A DNA stretch of 48,992 bases from the NCBI GenBank assembly GCA_014377775.1, contig JACMOW010000202.1:1-48992 (forward strand), read 5' to 3'. Under the pieces are notes generated by a model that saw nothing but the letters and a program-made list of their open reading frames with translations, was not told where the DNA came from and searched no databases. The position numbers and the translations under genes are program-made. Positions 47,061 to 48,992 of this stretch are shown here, in pieces (within the stretch, counting starts at the first letter, position 1; every line of letters begins with the position of its first letter). The stretch is from Pedobacter sp. (GTDB taxonomy: Bacteria > Bacteroidota > Bacteroidia > Sphingobacteriales > Sphingobacteriaceae).

Positions 47061-48992
47061 TTAGCTAAAATTCTTCATAAATAACGCGTCGTAATTTTTT
47101 AGCTTCTCTTTTATCGCTTTATTTAATTCTTTTTGCTGATGATTTTCTGTTGAACGATCTAATTGTTGCAACACAAAAAAGCCAATCTGCACATCATTTA
47201 TTAAGCTTTGTTGTTGCTCGGGCTTAAGTGATAAAATATAATCGAACTCTTTCGCTATAAATGAAGTAGTAGCAGCTGTGATTTGATTGGTATTACTAAG
47301 CATTCCTAGTTGATACAAGTTTTGAATTAATCCTACTTTATTTAAGGTATCTGAAATGGAACAGTTTTGAAGTCGGATAGCTTTAAGTGTTCTTTCCATT
47401 ACATTTTTAGCCATTTGAACTTTGTTTTCCTGTATAAGATTTCTGGTTAAGGTATTTGCAAAAGATAATGTTCCTTGCATTACACGTCTGCTTTCTGGAT
47501 CTAAATATTTAGCGGTTTTAAAGCCTCCCAATTCAAATTTATTTACATAATGCTGATAGGCTAAATTGCTATTGGTTTGCTCTGTTTTACTGAAATTTTC
47601 AGCTGTAGAAGGTTTTAATGGCAATAAACGATAGGCATAACCCTCTAAATACAAATATTTATCCAATCCAATATACGTGTCTTCTGATACAGAAGCGGCA
47701 AAATAAACCGGCCTCTTCCAATCATTATGTGCTAAAATATCGAACATGGTCAAGTCTGATTTTAAGACATGTTGTTTTTTAAAGTTCCACTCTAACACAT
47801 TAGCGATCTTCCCTTTGTTAGCTATATCAACGGTTTTGGTGGCAATAATATGGTTGGGGTCTATGGTCATCTTCAATTTTTGTGTGGGCATAAAATTTTC
47901 AAAGCTACCATCGCTCAGCTCAATTTTATCGTCTTTATTGTCTGAAGTAAGCACCGAAAGTAATTCGCTCAATTCTACGCTATCTTTAATGCCATAATCG
48001 TAGTAAGTTAAATAATCGCGAGTTCCATCCTTATATTGCTCATTGTGCATAGTTATCGGTAAAGCGGCAGATTTATGTTGTTGTCGCTTCATTTGATCGA
48101 TATAAGATTCTGAAGATAAAAATTGAAGGTTTACCACCCTTACATCTGTTCTAATTCCCTCCACTTCTTGCACATACCACAAGGGGTAGGTATCGTTATC
48201 TGCATTGGTAAACAAAATGGCATTCGGTTCACAACTGTTCAGGTAGTTTTTAGCCATTTCTAAAGCTGTAGTTTTTCCAGAGCGATTATGATCGTCCCAA
48301 CCATTTATTGCCATCAGAGCAGGTGCAACTAAACAAATTATAGTAACCAAAGCAAGATTTAACTTTTGGTATTTGTATTTAGCCATAAATTCTTTTAATG
48401 CAAGTACACTTAAGCCAATTACGATGGCAAAAGCATAAAATGAGCCTACATATGCATAATCGCGCTCTCGTACCTGTAAGGGGGTTTGATTGATGTATAG
48501 AATAATCGCAATCCCAGTACAAAGGAATAGTGTAATCACTGCCAATGCATCATTTCTGTTTTTTCGCCATAAATATACCAAACCTATCATCCCCAAAATA
48601 AAGGGAAAACCATAAAAGAGATTATATCCTTTATTAGTGGTTATGCTTGGTGGTAATTTGCTTTGATCACCTAAATGTAGGGCATCGATAGGCTTAATGC
48701 CCGAAAGCCAATTTCCTTCGTTAAGGCTTCCCTGACCTTGTATATCATTTTGACGACCAATGAAGTTCCATGAAAAATATCGCCAATACATAAAACCTAA
48801 TTGATAATTGGTAAAAAAGTTAAAATTTTGCCAAAACTTAGGTGTTTCTCCCTCCGAAATGTTCATCCAATTTTTATAGAATTTTACATGCTCGGGTTTA
48901 TCGCTAAAAGTTCGTGGGAATAAGGTGTTTTTATCATAAATACGTTCATAATTTTTACCATTCGCCTCATATTTATTTAGCCCTTTTCTATA
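47061..48992 (-). CDS. C-terminal part of DUF2723-family membrane protein (continues beyond the window edge)
   Basis: Frame stays open past the predicted Met at 48866 to the edge (YRKGLNKYEANGKNYERIYDKNTLFPRTFSDKPEHVKFYKNW-MNISEGETPKF); TM helices; NAILFTNADNDTYPLWYVQEVEGIRTDVRVVNLQFL. Confidence 0.85.
   Translation of the reverse strand, partial: YRKGLNKYEANGKNYERIYDKNTLFPRTFSDKPEHVKFYKNWMNISEGETPKFWQNFNFFTNYQLGFMYWRYFSWNFIGRQNDIQGQGSLNEGNWLSGIKPIDALHLGDQSKLPPSITTNKGYNLFYGFPFILGMIGLVYLWRKNRNDALAVITLFLCTGIAIILYINQTPLQVRERDYAYVGSFYAFAIVIGLSVLALKEFMAKYKYQKLNLALVTIICLVAPALMAINGWDDHNRSGKTTALEMAKNYLNSCEPNAILFTNADNDTYPLWYVQEVEGIRTDVRVVNLQFLSSESYIDQMKRQQHKSAALPITMHNEQYKDGTRDYLTYYDYGIKDSVELSELLSVLTSDNKDDKIELSDGSFENFMPTQKLKMTIDPNHIIATKTVDIANKGKIANVLEWNFKKQHVLKSDLTMFDILAHNDWKRPVYFAASVSEDTYIGLDKYLYLEGYAYRLLPLKPSTAENFSKTEQTNSNLAYQHYVNKFELGGFKTAKYLDPESRRVMQGTLSFANTLTRNLIQENKVQMAKNVMERTLKAIRLQNCSISDTLNKVGLIQNLYQLGMLSNTNQITAATTSFIAKEFDYILSLKPEQQQSLINDVQIGFFVLQQLDRSTENHQQKELNKAIKEKLKNYDALFMKNFS

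Noticed and set aside
1-48992. CRISPR arrays, tRNA/rRNA genes, IS elements, phage or toxin-antitoxin modules
   Set aside because: None recognised by eye; no regularly spaced repeats, transposase motifs or cloverleaf candidates found, though a tRNAscan/Infernal run would be needed to exclude them formally

Overview
AT-rich Bacteroidota window (Pedobacter/Sphingobacteriaceae-like, judged from protein style and TAnnTTTG-type promoters). Its core, about 4.3-36.7 kb, is a pectin/polygalacturonate utilisation locus: LacI regulator, SusC/SusD, a beta-helix-type lipoprotein, paired GDSL acetylesterases, paired CE8 pectin methylesterases, GH43, GH28, GH105 fusion and PL10. It is followed by an almost complete cytoplasmic galacturonate/unsaturated-uronate catabolic operon: uxaB, uxaA, kduI, a UxuB/KduD-like SDR, uxaC, kdgK, kdgA, an ExuT-like MFS transporter and a GapN-like aldehyde dehydrogenase. 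The left flank has orphan signalling parts: a PAS/HisKA protein without an ATPase domain, an anti-sigma/cupin protein and a receiver-only protein. The right flank is mostly housekeeping: ubiX, mtaB, lgt, suhB-like, nfu, purB, prx and a DUF2723 protein. It also contains an ECF sigma factor next to an apparent anti-sigma/transmembrane/trypsin-like protease fusion. The strongest non-annotated signals are: (i) a motif GGGAACGATTGC found at a near-constant distance (57-58 bp) upstream of a -7-like element at three PUL promoters, with a weaker fourth copy, suggesting a coordinated regulon; (ii) the sigma/anti-sigma-protease fusion pair; (iii) a candidate small RNA between gapN and ubiX with its own promoter, a UUCG-capped hairpin and a terminator. 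No tRNA, rRNA, CRISPR array or transposase was recognised. All functional names come from reading protein motifs; no database search was run.
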